Assembly (NCBI RefSeq): GCF_000418325.1
Contig: NC_021658.1
Coordinates: forward strand, 13,558,501-13,622,500
DNA: 64,000 bases
From: Sorangium cellulosum So0157-2
GTDB lineage: Bacteria > Myxococcota_A > Polyangia > Polyangiales > Polyangiaceae
Reading direction: 5' to 3'
Each line of letters begins with the position of its first letter. Position 1 is the first letter of the stretch. The position numbers and the translations under genes are program-made. The notes beneath the pieces were generated by a model, which had not been told where the DNA came from, did no database searches, and saw nothing but the letters and a program-made list of their open reading frames with translations. Below are positions 17,411-25,545 of the stretch, in pieces.

Positions 17411-18436
17411 ATGAGCTCCGTCCCCGCCGGCAAGCCTCCCTCGTCGCCGCCGCGGAGCGGCGTGCCGAGCTCGCGTCCGCCGGAGAGCGGGCCCCCCTCG
17501 GGCGGCCTGATCGCGCAGCCGCCCATCCTGCCCGACTCGCCCAGGGGGACGCTGCTCTGGCGCGTGCGCGGGATGATCCGGGCGATGCGCCCCCACCAGT
17601 GGGTGAAGAACCTCTTCGTCCTCGCCCCGGTGGTGTTCGCCAAGCACCTGACCCACCCCTCGATCATCATGAGCGCGGTCGGGGCGTTCGCGATCTTCTG
17701 CCTGCTCGCCGGCGCCGTCTACATCCTGAACGACATCGTCGACGCCGAGGCCGACCGGGTCCACCCGGTCAAGCGTTTCCGGCCGATCGCCTCGGGCCGC
17801 GTGCCGATCCCGGTCGCCAAGGCGATGGCGGTCGGCCTCGCGGTCATCGCGCTCGGCGCCAGCCTGCTCGGCCCGCCGCTCTTCGCGGTGGTCGCCGCCA
17901 GCTACTACGTCCTCAACGTCGCCTACTCGTTCCGGCTCAAGAAGATCGCGTACCTCGACGTCGGCTGCATCGCGGTCTTCTTCGTGCTGCGCGTGCTCGC
18001 CGGCGGCTTCGCGACGAAGACGCCGCTCTCCGGCTTCATGATCGCCTGCACCGCCCTGCTCGCGCTCTTCCTCGGCTTCGGCAAGCGCCGCCACGAGCTC
18101 GCGTGCGCCAACGCCTCGAAGCAGCGCGCGGCGCTGGACGCCTACACGCCCGGCGCCCTGACGGCGGCGCTCGCCGTGACCGGCGTCGCCACCATCGGCA
18201 CCTACCTCGCGTACACGCTCGATCACGACACGCAGCGCTTCTTCGAGAACCCGTACCTCTGGCTGACCACGATCCACCCGCTCTTCGGGGTGATCCGGTT
18301 CCTCCAGCTCGTGGCCGGCAGCGCGAAGGCCGAGAGCCCCACCCAGGAGATCCTCCGGGACACCCCCTTCGTGCTGAACCTCGTCCTGTGGTCCGCGGAG
18401 GTGCTGGTCATCGTGTATCGCCTGAGGCCGTCCTGA
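17411..18436 (+). CDS. UbiA-family prenyltransferase, decaprenyl-phosphate phosphoribosyltransferase type
   Basis: A 341-aa membrane protein. About 58 Pro/Ser-rich residues precede the conserved core, which opens with MRPHQWVKNLFVLAP. The Asp-rich motif has the form NDxxDxExDRxHPxKRxR, then PIASGR, and eight or nine helices follow. That motif is characteristic of enzymes that transfer phosphoribose to decaprenyl phosphate, the first step to DPA, the arabinose donor in actinobacteria; relatives elsewhere may make other polyprenyl-linked pentoses. The core spans the usual ~290 residues. The N-terminal extension makes the start uncertain; an ATG at 17234 would add 59 residues. Its stop overlaps the next ATG (TGATG). 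Confidence 0.8.
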   Translation: MSSVPAGKPPSSPPRSGVPSSRPPESGPPSGGLIAQPPILPDSPRGTLLWRVRGMIRAMRPHQWVKNLFVLAPVVFAKHLTHPSIIMSAVGAFAIFCLLAGAVYILNDIVDAEADRVHPVKRFRPIASGRVPIPVAKAMAVGLAVIALGASLLGPPLFAVVAASYYVLNVAYSFRLKKIAYLDVGCIAVFFVLRVLAGGFATKTPLSGFMIACTALLALFLGFGKRRHELACANASKQRAALDAYTPGALTAALAVTGVATIGTYLAYTLDHDTQRFFENPYLWLTTIHPLFGVIRFLQLVAGSAKAESPTQEILRDTPFVLNLVLWSAEVLVIVYRLRPS

Positions 18437-19176
18437 TGCTCGGCGCCGGGCCGGAGCTCGCCCGGCCGGGGGCGGCTCCTCCCGGCGACAAGCCGACCGC
18501 GAAGAGCGACGCGCTGACCGATCTGGCGCTGACGATGCCGATCTTCGTCCTCTACCACATCGGCGTCGCCTTCCTCCCCATCCGCAACGCGGCGGATCCG
18601 GTCACCGCCGAGCTCCGGGCGCTCGCCAAGCACAGCCTCCCGCTCTACGCGGGCCTCACGTTCGCCGTCGGCGCCGCGTTCGTCATCGTCCTCTCCGTCC
18701 TCGGCCGCGGCCACGCCCTGAAGACGCGGCGCTTCGCGCTGCTCGCCACCGAGGGCGCGCTCTACGCCATCCTGATGCGCTTCGCCGGCGCCTACGTGGT
18801 CGGCTCGCTCCGGCTCGGCCCGCCCGTCTTGTCGAACGACATCTTCACCGGGGTCGTGATGTCGCTCGGCGCCGGCTTCTACGAGGAGATCGCGTTCCGC
18901 GTCGGCCTCTACGGGCTCGGCGCGCTCGGGATCAAGCTCTTCTTCGGCCGAGGGGTCCAGGGGGTGGTGCTGCTCGTCGGCTGGGCGGTCGTGGCCGCGG
19001 CCGTCTTCTCCGGCTGGCACTACGTCGGCGCGATGGGCGATCCCTGGAACCTCCCCTCGTTCGTGTTCCGCATGGTGTGCGGGCTCGTGCTCACGGGGAT
19101 TTACGTCTTCCGCGGCTTCGCGCCGGCCGTCTGGACCCACGCGCTCTACGACGTCTGGGTCCTCGTGCTCCGCTGA
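18436..19176 (+). CDS. CPBP family intramembrane metalloprotease
   Basis: A 246-aa protein with about seven helices and the three CPBP/Abi motifs: EE-x3-R (FYEEIAFRVGLYG), F-x3-H (FSGWHYVGA) and HxxxD (THALYDVWV). Family members are Rce1-like glutamate intramembrane proteases; bacterial ones serve in bacteriocin immunity or protein processing. It starts on the last base of the prenyltransferase stop, so the two are co-translated. Substrate unknown. Confidence 0.85.
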   Translation: MLGAGPELARPGAAPPGDKPTAKSDALTDLALTMPIFVLYHIGVAFLPIRNAADPVTAELRALAKHSLPLYAGLTFAVGAAFVIVLSVLGRGHALKTRRFALLATEGALYAILMRFAGAYVVGSLRLGPPVLSNDIFTGVVMSLGAGFYEEIAFRVGLYGLGALGIKLFFGRGVQGVVLLVGWAVVAAAVFSGWHYVGAMGDPWNLPSFVFRMVCGLVLTGIYVFRGFAPAVWTHALYDVWVLVLR

Positions 19177-19179
19177 GCC

Positions 19180-19196
19180 CGGGGGCCGCGCCCCCG
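19180..19196 (+). terminator. Short strong hairpin after the CPBP gene
   Basis: CGGGGGC (19180-19186), loop CGC, GCCCCCG (19190-19196), beginning 3 nt after the stop codon. No T-tract follows, which is common for GC-rich genomes but weakens the call. Confidence 0.4.
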
Positions 19197-19331
19197 AGGG
19201 CGGGGCAGGGCGCCCGCGTGCCACGCCCGCGTCACGGGCGCGCCGGCGGTCCTCCACCGGCACGTCGCCGCCCCGGCGAGGGCGCAATCGCGATCGGCGG
19301 CCGTTTGGCGCTATGCTTCGCGCCTCGACGC

Positions 19332-19994
19332 ATGCGGCTACCTCCCTTCCCGAAGCTCGCGCTCAGGTTGGTCCAGACGATCCCCTCGCTGGACGGCCCT
19401 GGTTTCCTCAACGTGCGGCGCCAAGTGTTCCGCGTCGAGTTCCCGGACGGGTCGCTGAGCGACCCGTTCACCTACGACAGCGTCGATCGCGAGCGCCTCG
19501 ACGCGGTGGTGATCGCCCCGCATTACCGCGGCGCGGACGGGCGCCGTCATGTCTACCTCCGCTCGGCGCTCCGGCCTCCGGCCGCGACCCGCGCGCCCGA
19601 GGTGTGCCCGTTCCCGGAGGCGCCGACGCTCGGCGCGCTGTGGGAGCTGCCGGCCGGGCTCGTGGAGCTCGACGAGCGGAGCCCCGAGGGCCTGAAGCGC
19701 TCGGCCGCGCGCGAGCTGCTCGAGGAGGTGGGGTTCGACGTGCCCCCGTCCGAGCTGGAGCCGCTCGGCCCGTCGACGTTCCCGGCGCCGGGCATGGTGG
19801 GCGAGCGGCACTTCTATTTCCACGTCGAGGTCGATCCCGCGCGCCAGGGGGCGCCCCTCGAGGACGGCTCGCCGCTCGAGCGGGGAGCCGTCATCGTGGC
19901 GGTCCCGCTCGACGAGGCGATCGAGCTCACCCGCCGCGGCGAGATCGAGGACGCGAAGACGGAGGTGGCGCTCCGGCGCCTCGCGGAGCTCTGA
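19332..19994 (+). CDS. Nudix hydrolase, ADP-ribose pyrophosphatase-like
   Basis: A 220-aa enzyme predicted to hydrolyse a nucleoside diphosphate linked to another group. The Nudix box reads GLVELDERSPEGLKRSAA then RELLEEVGF. The catalytic RE-x-x-EE-x-G part is intact, but the spacing between the first Gly and the next key Glu is four residues longer than in the standard box. The preceding ELPAG is typical of ADP-ribose-class Nudix enzymes. Its TGA overlaps the ATG of the NAD kinase gene at 19994, which suggests a joint role in pyridine nucleotide metabolism. Confidence 0.85.
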   Translation: MRLPPFPKLALRLVQTIPSLDGPGFLNVRRQVFRVEFPDGSLSDPFTYDSVDRERLDAVVIAPHYRGADGRRHVYLRSALRPPAATRAPEVCPFPEAPTLGALWELPAGLVELDERSPEGLKRSAARELLEEVGFDVPPSELEPLGPSTFPAPGMVGERHFYFHVEVDPARQGAPLEDGSPLERGAVIVAVPLDEAIELTRRGEIEDAKTEVALRRLAEL

Positions 19995-20941
19995 TGGCGG
20001 AACAAACCCTCGCGCCCGCGCAGCGGCGTTCGCCCCGCGTCGCGCTCGTCGTCAAGCGCACGGCCTGGAGGATCTACCGCGACGAGCGGAAGGACCCGCG
20101 CATCACGCGGCTCATCGAGGCCGGCGACGCCGCCATCGCGCGCCTCAAGGCGTCGCACGAGGCGCACGAGCAGACCGTGCGCGAGGTCAAGGCGGCGCTC
20201 GACGACCTCGGCGCCCGCGTCGAGATCCTCGCCGGCGCGGCGCAGTCCTTCGACGCGGGCGATCTCGACCTCGTGATCACGGTCGGCGGCGACGGGACGC
20301 TGCTCAGCGCCTCGCACAACGTCGGCGACGTGCCGATCCTCGGCATCAACAGCGCCCCCGGCCACTCGGTCGGCTTCTTCTGCGGCGCGACGAGCGGGGA
20401 CGCGGCCGACGCGATCGCGAAGGCGCTGCGCGGCTCGCTCCGCCGCACGGTGCTCACCCGCATGCAGGTCACGGTGAACGACAAGCTCGCCACCGCGCGC
20501 GTCCTGAACGACGCGCTCTTCTGTCATGTCTCCCCGGCGGCCACGTCGCGTTACGTGATCCGGCTGGGCAAGGCCGAGGAGGAGCAGAAGTCGAGCGGCT
20601 TCTGGATCGGCCCGGCGGCCGGCTCCACGGCCGCGCAGCGCTCCGCCGGCGGGCGCGTCCTGCCGCTCACCTCGGCGCGCCTCCAGCTCGTCGTGCGCGA
20701 GCCCTACACCCCCCACGGCGAGGAGTACCGCTTCCGCCACGCGCTGATCCAGCCGGGCTCCTCGCTCGTCGTGCGGAGCAAGACGCACGACGCGAAGCTC
20801 TTCTTCGACGGGCCGATCCACTCGGTGAACGTCGGCTTCGGCGACGTGATGGAGTTCACGCAGGCGCCGCAGTCGCTGACGATCCTGGGCCTCTCGGCCA
20901 AGCGGAAGTGGGGCGCGGGCTCGGCGGTCAGCCGCCGCTAG
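19994..20941 (+). CDS. nadK: NAD kinase
   Basis: A 315-aa cytosolic enzyme that phosphorylates NAD to NADP. It has the GGDGT motif (VITVGGDGTLLSASH) near residue 98, GINSAPGHSVGFF where the family has the NxGxxGFL motif, and a beta-rich C-terminal half. Some standard residues are replaced: the usual NE(A/V) triplet appears as LNDALF, and the TPTGSTAY stretch reads GPAAGSTAAQRSAGG. It is therefore a divergent NadK of the type seen in delta-proteobacteria. The ATG lies on the last base of the Nudix stop. Confidence 0.85.
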   Translation: MAEQTLAPAQRRSPRVALVVKRTAWRIYRDERKDPRITRLIEAGDAAIARLKASHEAHEQTVREVKAALDDLGARVEILAGAAQSFDAGDLDLVITVGGDGTLLSASHNVGDVPILGINSAPGHSVGFFCGATSGDAADAIAKALRGSLRRTVLTRMQVTVNDKLATARVLNDALFCHVSPAATSRYVIRLGKAEEEQKSSGFWIGPAAGSTAAQRSAGGRVLPLTSARLQLVVREPYTPHGEEYRFRHALIQPGSSLVVRSKTHDAKLFFDGPIHSVNVGFGDVMEFTQAPQSLTILGLSAKRKWGAGSAVSRR

Positions 20942-21502
20942 GCTCGCGACGAGCCGCCGAAAGGTCCCGAGGGGCTCGCGCCGACCCGCCGCCGCGAGGC
21001 CGCGATCCGCCGTCGCGAGGCCGCGATCCGCCGCTGCTGGGCGCGGGAGCCGCGCCGCTCGCCCGCCGCGCGGCGCGCGACGGCGAGGCGCGTCGCGCGC
21101 GCGCAGCGCTGGATCGAGCGGGGCGGCGCGGCGCGATCGCGCGCGCGGGGCGGGGCGGAGGAGGGCCGTCGGCCGAGGAGGCTCGACCCGAGGAGGGCGC
21201 GCGCGGCCCAGATCGCCTTCAACGGAAGGGGATCGGGTGATCTCCTACCCCGAGCGCCCGGCGTCGGACCGCCCTCGAGGAGGGCGCGCGAGGCCTGAAG
21301 ACCGGCTGATTTCGGCCGTTTTCCTGGGGTTTTGGCGACCCGCGTCAGGCCCCCCCGGCGGTCCTTCCGGCGGCGCGACGCGCCCCCCCGGGCATGAAAC
21401 CCCTTTTTTTGTAGCTCCGATCGACGATTCGACACTGGATCTGCGGCGGCCGTTGTGTTTCCTTTGGCGCGCAAGAGGCCACAAACCTCAGGAGGAATGA
21501 AC
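20942..21502. other. Intergenic region upstream of the HU gene
   Basis: I see no gene. A 21-bp unit (CGCGAGGCCGCGATCCGCCG and one base) occurs twice near 20994-21033. An AT-rich patch with a run of eight T lies at about 21405-21412, about 90 bp before the HU start; the HU promoter is likely just downstream of it, although no clear -35/-10 pair could be fixed. Arg/Ala-rich frames here are GC-skew shadows. Confidence 0.4.
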
Positions 21503-21838
21503 ATGGCGGCGAAGAAGACGGACGGGAAGAAGAGCACGTCGCTCAGCAAGAGCGCGCTGATCAACGCGGTGGTCGAGGCGAACGAGAACGAGATCTCGCG
21601 CAAGCAGGTCAAGGCGATCCTCGAGGCGCTGACCGACATCGCGTACAAGGAGCTGAAGAAGAACGGCATCTTCACGATGCCCGGGTTCGCGAAGTTCCGC
21701 GTCGTCAAGAAGCCCGCCACCAAGGCGCGCGAGGGGATCAACCCGTTCACGAAGCAGCCGATGACGTTCGCGGCCAAGCCGGCCAGCAAGTCGGTCCGCG
21801 CGCGCCCGATCAAGGCGATCAAGGACTCGCTCTCCTGA
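21503..21838 (+). CDS. HU family DNA-binding protein
   Basis: A 111-aa nucleoid protein. The HU fold starts near residue 14 (SLSKSALINAVVEANE), followed by KQVKAILEALTDIAYKELKK, the beta-arm region GIFTMPGFAKFRVVKKPAT, and NPFTKQPMTF where HU has RNPxTG. It is about 20 residues longer than E. coli HU, from a Lys-rich N-terminus and a basic tail (KSVRARPIKAIKD). Of two ATG codons at 21497 and 21503, the second is preferred because AGGAGG at 21490-21495 is 7 nt from it and only 1 nt from the first. It is alone between long spacers, so probably monocistronic. Confidence 0.92.
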   Translation: MAAKKTDGKKSTSLSKSALINAVVEANENEISRKQVKAILEALTDIAYKELKKNGIFTMPGFAKFRVVKKPATKAREGINPFTKQPMTFAAKPASKSVRARPIKAIKDSLS

Positions 21839-21981
21839 GCCGACCCGGCTCGCCGGAGGGCTCCTGGGCGCGGCGAAGGCCCGCGGCGGCCCCCTCTCCG
21901 GGACCGGATCGTCCCCGGGGAGCGAGCTTGGCTGGCCCCGCGCGGCCCCTGCGGTAGCATGGTGCGGCTGCCCTGCCGCAC

Positions 21982-23406
21982 ATGACGCTCGCCGTCCGAC
22001 TCCTCCGCGCGCTGTTTGCGTTCTCGGTCATCCTGACGAGCTACCTGATCCAGCTGGGGCTCGGGCGGGTGTTCGCGAGGCGCCTCGGGAGCGGCGGCGC
22101 CGCGCGTGAGCTGCCCGGCTGGCTCGTCGCGCGCCGCGCCCGCGTCGATCAGAACAACGCCCGACGCCTGCTGCGGGCCATGCTCAAGCTGCGGGGCGTC
22201 TTCATCAAGCTCGGCCAGGTGCTGTCCATCATGGGCGGCTTCCTGCCGCGGGCTTACGGCAAGGAGCTCGAGCAGCTCCAGGACCAGGTGCCGCCGCACC
22301 CCTTCAGCGATCTCGAGGCCGCGCTGCGCGCGAGCTTCGGCCGCTCGGCGGGCGAGCTGTTCGCGTCGATCGAGCGCGCGCCGCTCGCGGCCGCGTCGCT
22401 GGGGCAGGTGCACGTCGCGCGCCTGCGCGACGGCCGCAAGGTCGCGGTGAAGTTCCTCTACCCGGGCATCCGCGGGATCATCGCCGTCGATCTGCGCGTC
22501 CTGCGCCTCGCGATCCTCGTCTACAAGCGCTTCGTCCCGGTCGGGCGCATCGAGCGGGTGCACGAGTCGCTGGTCGACCTGCTCCGCCGCGAGACCGACT
22601 ACCTGCACGAGGCGGCGTGCATGGAGCGGATGGCGCAGAACTTCGAGGGGGACGCGGGCGTCGCGTTCCCGGAGGTCGTCCACGAGCTCACGACGCGCGA
22701 CGTCCTCACGATGACGTTCATGGAGGGCATCAAGATCACGCGCCTCGACGCGCTGCGGAGCGCGGGCGTCCTGCCCTCGGAGGTCGCGCTCAAGCTCGTG
22801 CAGGCCTTCTACAAGATGCTCTTTCTGGACCGCTTCTTTCACGCCGATCCGCACCCGGGGAACTTCCTCGTCGCCCCGCGGAGCGCGGAGGAGGGCGGCG
22901 GTTTTCGCCTGGTCGTCCTCGACTTCGGCGCGAGCTGCGAGGCCCGCGACGAGCTCATCGACGGGCTGCTCGACATCCTGAAGGGCATCTTCGCGCAGGA
23001 CGACGCGGCGGTGGTGCGCGGCTTCCGGCGGATGGGGTTCGTCGCGCCCGGGGGCAACGATGCGCTCCTCGAGCGGACCGTGAAGACCTATTTCGCGAAG
23101 CTGCTCAAGATCCGGGATCGCACGCCTGCGGCGCTGATGCGCGCTCGCCCCGAGCAGCTGGAGAAGCTGGCCGACCCCGAGCTGGAGCGCGGCGAGCTCC
23201 AGGAGCTGATGCGCTCGTTCGAGTACCCCGAGGACTGGTTCTACGTCGAGCGCGCCTGCGTGCTGCTCTTCTGGCTGGCCGCCCAGATCGATCCCGACCT
23301 CGACACCATGGCGGCGGGCTTCCCGTACCTGATGCCGCTGATGGCCGAGCGCGAGGCCAGGGCCGGCGGGGCGAGCCAGGCGCCCGGCCGGCCGCCCGAG
23401 CGCTAG
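21982..23406 (+). CDS. ABC1/UbiB-family atypical kinase
   Basis: A 474-aa protein of the ADCK/UbiB family, which supports ubiquinone or other isoprenoid-lipid metabolism. It has the KxGQ motif (FIKLGQVLS), the Ala-rich loop replacing the P-loop (APLAAASLGQVHVARLRDG), the catalytic segment HADPHPGNFLV and the metal-binding VLDFG. The hydrophobic N-terminus may bind membrane. Its stop shares the palindromic CTAG with the stop of the convergent DUF1415 gene. No ubi or men gene is adjacent, so the lipid served is unknown. Confidence 0.9.
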   Translation: MTLAVRLLRALFAFSVILTSYLIQLGLGRVFARRLGSGGAARELPGWLVARRARVDQNNARRLLRAMLKLRGVFIKLGQVLSIMGGFLPRAYGKELEQLQDQVPPHPFSDLEAALRASFGRSAGELFASIERAPLAAASLGQVHVARLRDGRKVAVKFLYPGIRGIIAVDLRVLRLAILVYKRFVPVGRIERVHESLVDLLRRETDYLHEAACMERMAQNFEGDAGVAFPEVVHELTTRDVLTMTFMEGIKITRLDALRSAGVLPSEVALKLVQAFYKMLFLDRFFHADPHPGNFLVAPRSAEEGGGFRLVVLDFGASCEARDELIDGLLDILKGIFAQDDAAVVRGFRRMGFVAPGGNDALLERTVKTYFAKLLKIRDRTPAALMRARPEQLEKLADPELERGELQELMRSFEYPEDWFYVERACVLLFWLAAQIDPDLDTMAAGFPYLMPLMAEREARAGGASQAPGRPPER

Positions 23407-24074
23407 CGCGCCGGGGCGGGGCCGAAGCGCGGGCCGGGGCGGGTCAGCCCGAGCCGCGCCAGGGAGGGGGCATAGCTCGCGTCGCGATCCGCCATGATCT
23501 CGGCGAGCCTGGCCTTGACCTCGGCGATCCCAGCCCCTTGAAGGCGCCGGTAATTGTCCTCGGCCGGGTCCGCGGCGGGCTCGACGCCCGCCCCCGCGAG
23601 GACAGTCCCCGAATGGTTCAACCCTTCTGGAATCGTTTGAATGAACGGATCCGGCGCGTGCCGGAGGAGGCCGACGAGCCGGTGCGAGTTCGTCTCGTCC
23701 CCGGCCATCTCGGGGTGGAACGCGGCGAGGACCGGCGCGGGATTGCGCAGCCGCCGCAGCTGTTCACCCAGGCGCGACGAAAACCGCTCGAACTGGGGCG
23801 ACGGAGCGTGGATGCACGGGAAAATCAGGTGCACCACGGCGGACTCCGCCTCCGCCACGGCCGCCAGCGCCGTCTCCAGGACGGGCTCGCGGTCGAGCAG
23901 GACGTAAAAGCGTCCGAAACCGGTTGCGGCGTCGCGCATGAACGGGCACAGGCGATACCGAGCGACGACCTCGTCTGCGTAACGCCCGTGGACCCGGCGC
24001 ACCTCGGCCGCCAGCCGAAGCGCCTCCGGGTGGTGGGCCAGCTCCCCCCGCACGACCGGCTCGCTCAAACGCAT
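23403..24074 (-). CDS. DUF1415-like protein
   Basis: A 223-aa soluble protein of unknown function. It shows the family pattern: RYRLCPFM early on (DUF1415 has a LCPF motif after the first helix), a central hydrophobic strand (AVVHLIFPCI), then AAFHPEMAGDETNSHRLVGL, matching the conserved FHP and the late LLR segment. The start at 24074 is uncertain: GAGG lies only 2 nt upstream, and a GTG three bases earlier is equally likely. It is divergent from gltA and ends in a stop shared with the UbiB-like gene. Confidence 0.6.
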   Translation of the reverse strand: MRLSEPVVRGELAHHPEALRLAAEVRRVHGRYADEVVARYRLCPFMRDAATGFGRFYVLLDREPVLETALAAVAEAESAVVHLIFPCIHAPSPQFERFSSRLGEQLRRLRNPAPVLAAFHPEMAGDETNSHRLVGLLRHAPDPFIQTIPEGLNHSGTVLAGAGVEPAADPAEDNYRRLQGAGIAEVKARLAEIMADRDASYAPSLARLGLTRPGPRFGPAPAR

Positions 24075-24089
24075 CACCTCAATTTCTTG

Positions 24090-24105
24090 GGGAAGCAATC
24101 TTCCC
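24090..24105. promoter_or_regulatory. Small inverted repeat in the DUF1415/gltA divergent promoter region
   Basis: GGGAAG-CAAT-CTTCCC lies in the 76-bp space between the two divergent starts, 46 bp before the gltA GTG. Its place makes it a candidate operator or overlapping promoter element; there is no direct evidence for binding. Confidence 0.3.
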
Positions 24106-24150
24106 TCACCTCGTGATAGCTTACGCCGCGCTGCGGCGGAAGGAGGAGGC

Positions 24151-25452
24151 GTGCAGGAGACCGCGAAGTTAACGCTGAATAAGAACGGTGTGGAGCAGAC
24201 GATCGAGCTGCCGGTGATCACGGGCACCGAGGGGGAGAAGGCGATCGACGTCGCATCCCTACGCGCGAAGACCGGGTACGTCTGCATCGACCCGGCGTTC
24301 GTCAACACGGCCTCGACCACGAGCTCCATCACGTTCCTCGATGGGGAGAAGGGCATCCTCCGCTATCGCGGCATCCCGATCGAGCAGCTCGGCGAGAAGT
24401 CGACCTTCGTGGAGACCTCGTACCTCTTGATCTACGGCAAGCTGCCGAACAAGAGCGAGCTGTCGCGGTTCTCCACGCTGCTCACCCGGCACTCGCTGAT
24501 CCACGAGGACATGAAGCGCTTCTTCGACGGCTACCCGTCGACGGCGCACCCGATGGCGATCCTGTCCGCGATGGTGCTCTCGCTGTCGAGCTACTACCCC
24601 GAGGCGATCGACGTGAAGAACACCGATCTCCTCGACATCACCATCGCGCGGCTGCTCTCGAAGGTGCGCACGATCGCCGCGTTCTCGTACAAGAAGTCGA
24701 TCGGCCAGCCGTTCGTCTACCCGCACAACTCGCTCTCGTACTGCGCGAACTTCCTGAACATGATGTTCTCGGTCCCGGCGGAGCCGTACGAGATCGACGA
24801 GGACATCGTGAAGGTCCTCAACCTCCTGCTCATCCTGCACGCCGATCACGAGCAGAACTGCTCGACGTCGACGGTGCGCCTCGTCGGCAGCGCGAAGACG
24901 AACCTCTTCGCCTCGATCGCCGCGGGCATCTGCGCGCTGTGGGGCCCGCTGCACGGCGGCGCCAACCAGGAGGTCGTGACGATGCTCGAGGCGATCCGCG
25001 CCGACGGCGGCGACGTCTCGAAGTTCGTCAAGCTCGCGAAGGACAAGACCTCGGGCTTCCGCCTGATGGGCTTCGGTCACCGCGTCTACAAGAACTACGA
25101 CCCGCGCGCGGTGCTCATCAAGGCGGCCGCCGACAAGATCCTCGCGAAGCTCGGCATCAAGGATCCGCTGCTCGACATCGCGCAGCGGCTCGAGGAGACC
25201 GCGCTGAAGGATCCGTACTTCGTCGAGCGGAAGCTCTACCCGAACGTCGACTTCTACAGCGGCATCATCTACCGCGCGCTCGGCTTCCCCACGAACATGT
25301 TCACCGTCATGTTCGCGCTCGGTCGCCTCCCCGGCTGGATCGCCCACTGGAAGGAGATGAACGACGATCCGAGCGGCAAGATCGGCCGCCCGCGGCAGAT
25401 CTACACGGGCGAGAACGCCATCGCCTACACGCCGCTCGAGGACCGCTCCTGA
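24151..25452 (+). CDS. gltA: Citrate synthase
   Basis: A 433-aa hexameric-type (type II) citrate synthase that condenses oxaloacetate and acetyl-CoA in the first TCA step. The catalytic residues align with those of the E. coli enzyme: His268 (GPLHGGANQE), His310 (MGFGHRVYKN) and Asp367 (VDFYSG), with His233 in LHADHEQNCSTSTVRL. The N-terminal beta-domain of NADH-sensitive forms is present. GTG at 24151 follows AGGAGGAGG. It is monocistronic, with a possible hairpin terminator at 25458. Confidence 0.97.
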   Translation: MQETAKLTLNKNGVEQTIELPVITGTEGEKAIDVASLRAKTGYVCIDPAFVNTASTTSSITFLDGEKGILRYRGIPIEQLGEKSTFVETSYLLIYGKLPNKSELSRFSTLLTRHSLIHEDMKRFFDGYPSTAHPMAILSAMVLSLSSYYPEAIDVKNTDLLDITIARLLSKVRTIAAFSYKKSIGQPFVYPHNSLSYCANFLNMMFSVPAEPYEIDEDIVKVLNLLLILHADHEQNCSTSTVRLVGSAKTNLFASIAAGICALWGPLHGGANQEVVTMLEAIRADGGDVSKFVKLAKDKTSGFRLMGFGHRVYKNYDPRAVLIKAAADKILAKLGIKDPLLDIAQRLEETALKDPYFVERKLYPNVDFYSGIIYRALGFPTNMFTVMFALGRLPGWIAHWKEMNDDPSGKIGRPRQIYTGENAIAYTPLEDRS

Positions 25453-25457
25453 CCGCC

Positions 25458-25477
25458 GCGGGGCCCCTCGGCCCCGC
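25458..25477 (+). terminator. Hairpin after gltA
   Basis: GCGGGGCC (25458-25465), loop CCTC, GGCCCCGC (25470-25477), starting 6 nt after the stop. The stem is very stable but has no U-tract. Confidence 0.4.
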
Positions 25478-25545
25478 CGGCAGCCCTTCCTCCACGCCGC
25501 GTCTGCCGGCGGCGCCCTCCGAGGTCCCGCCGGCAGCGCCGCCCG

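Noticed and set aside
20908..21240. ORF after nadK as a small basic protein
   Set aside because: It starts inside nadK in another frame, has no ribosome-binding site, and its Arg/Gly composition matches shadow frames.
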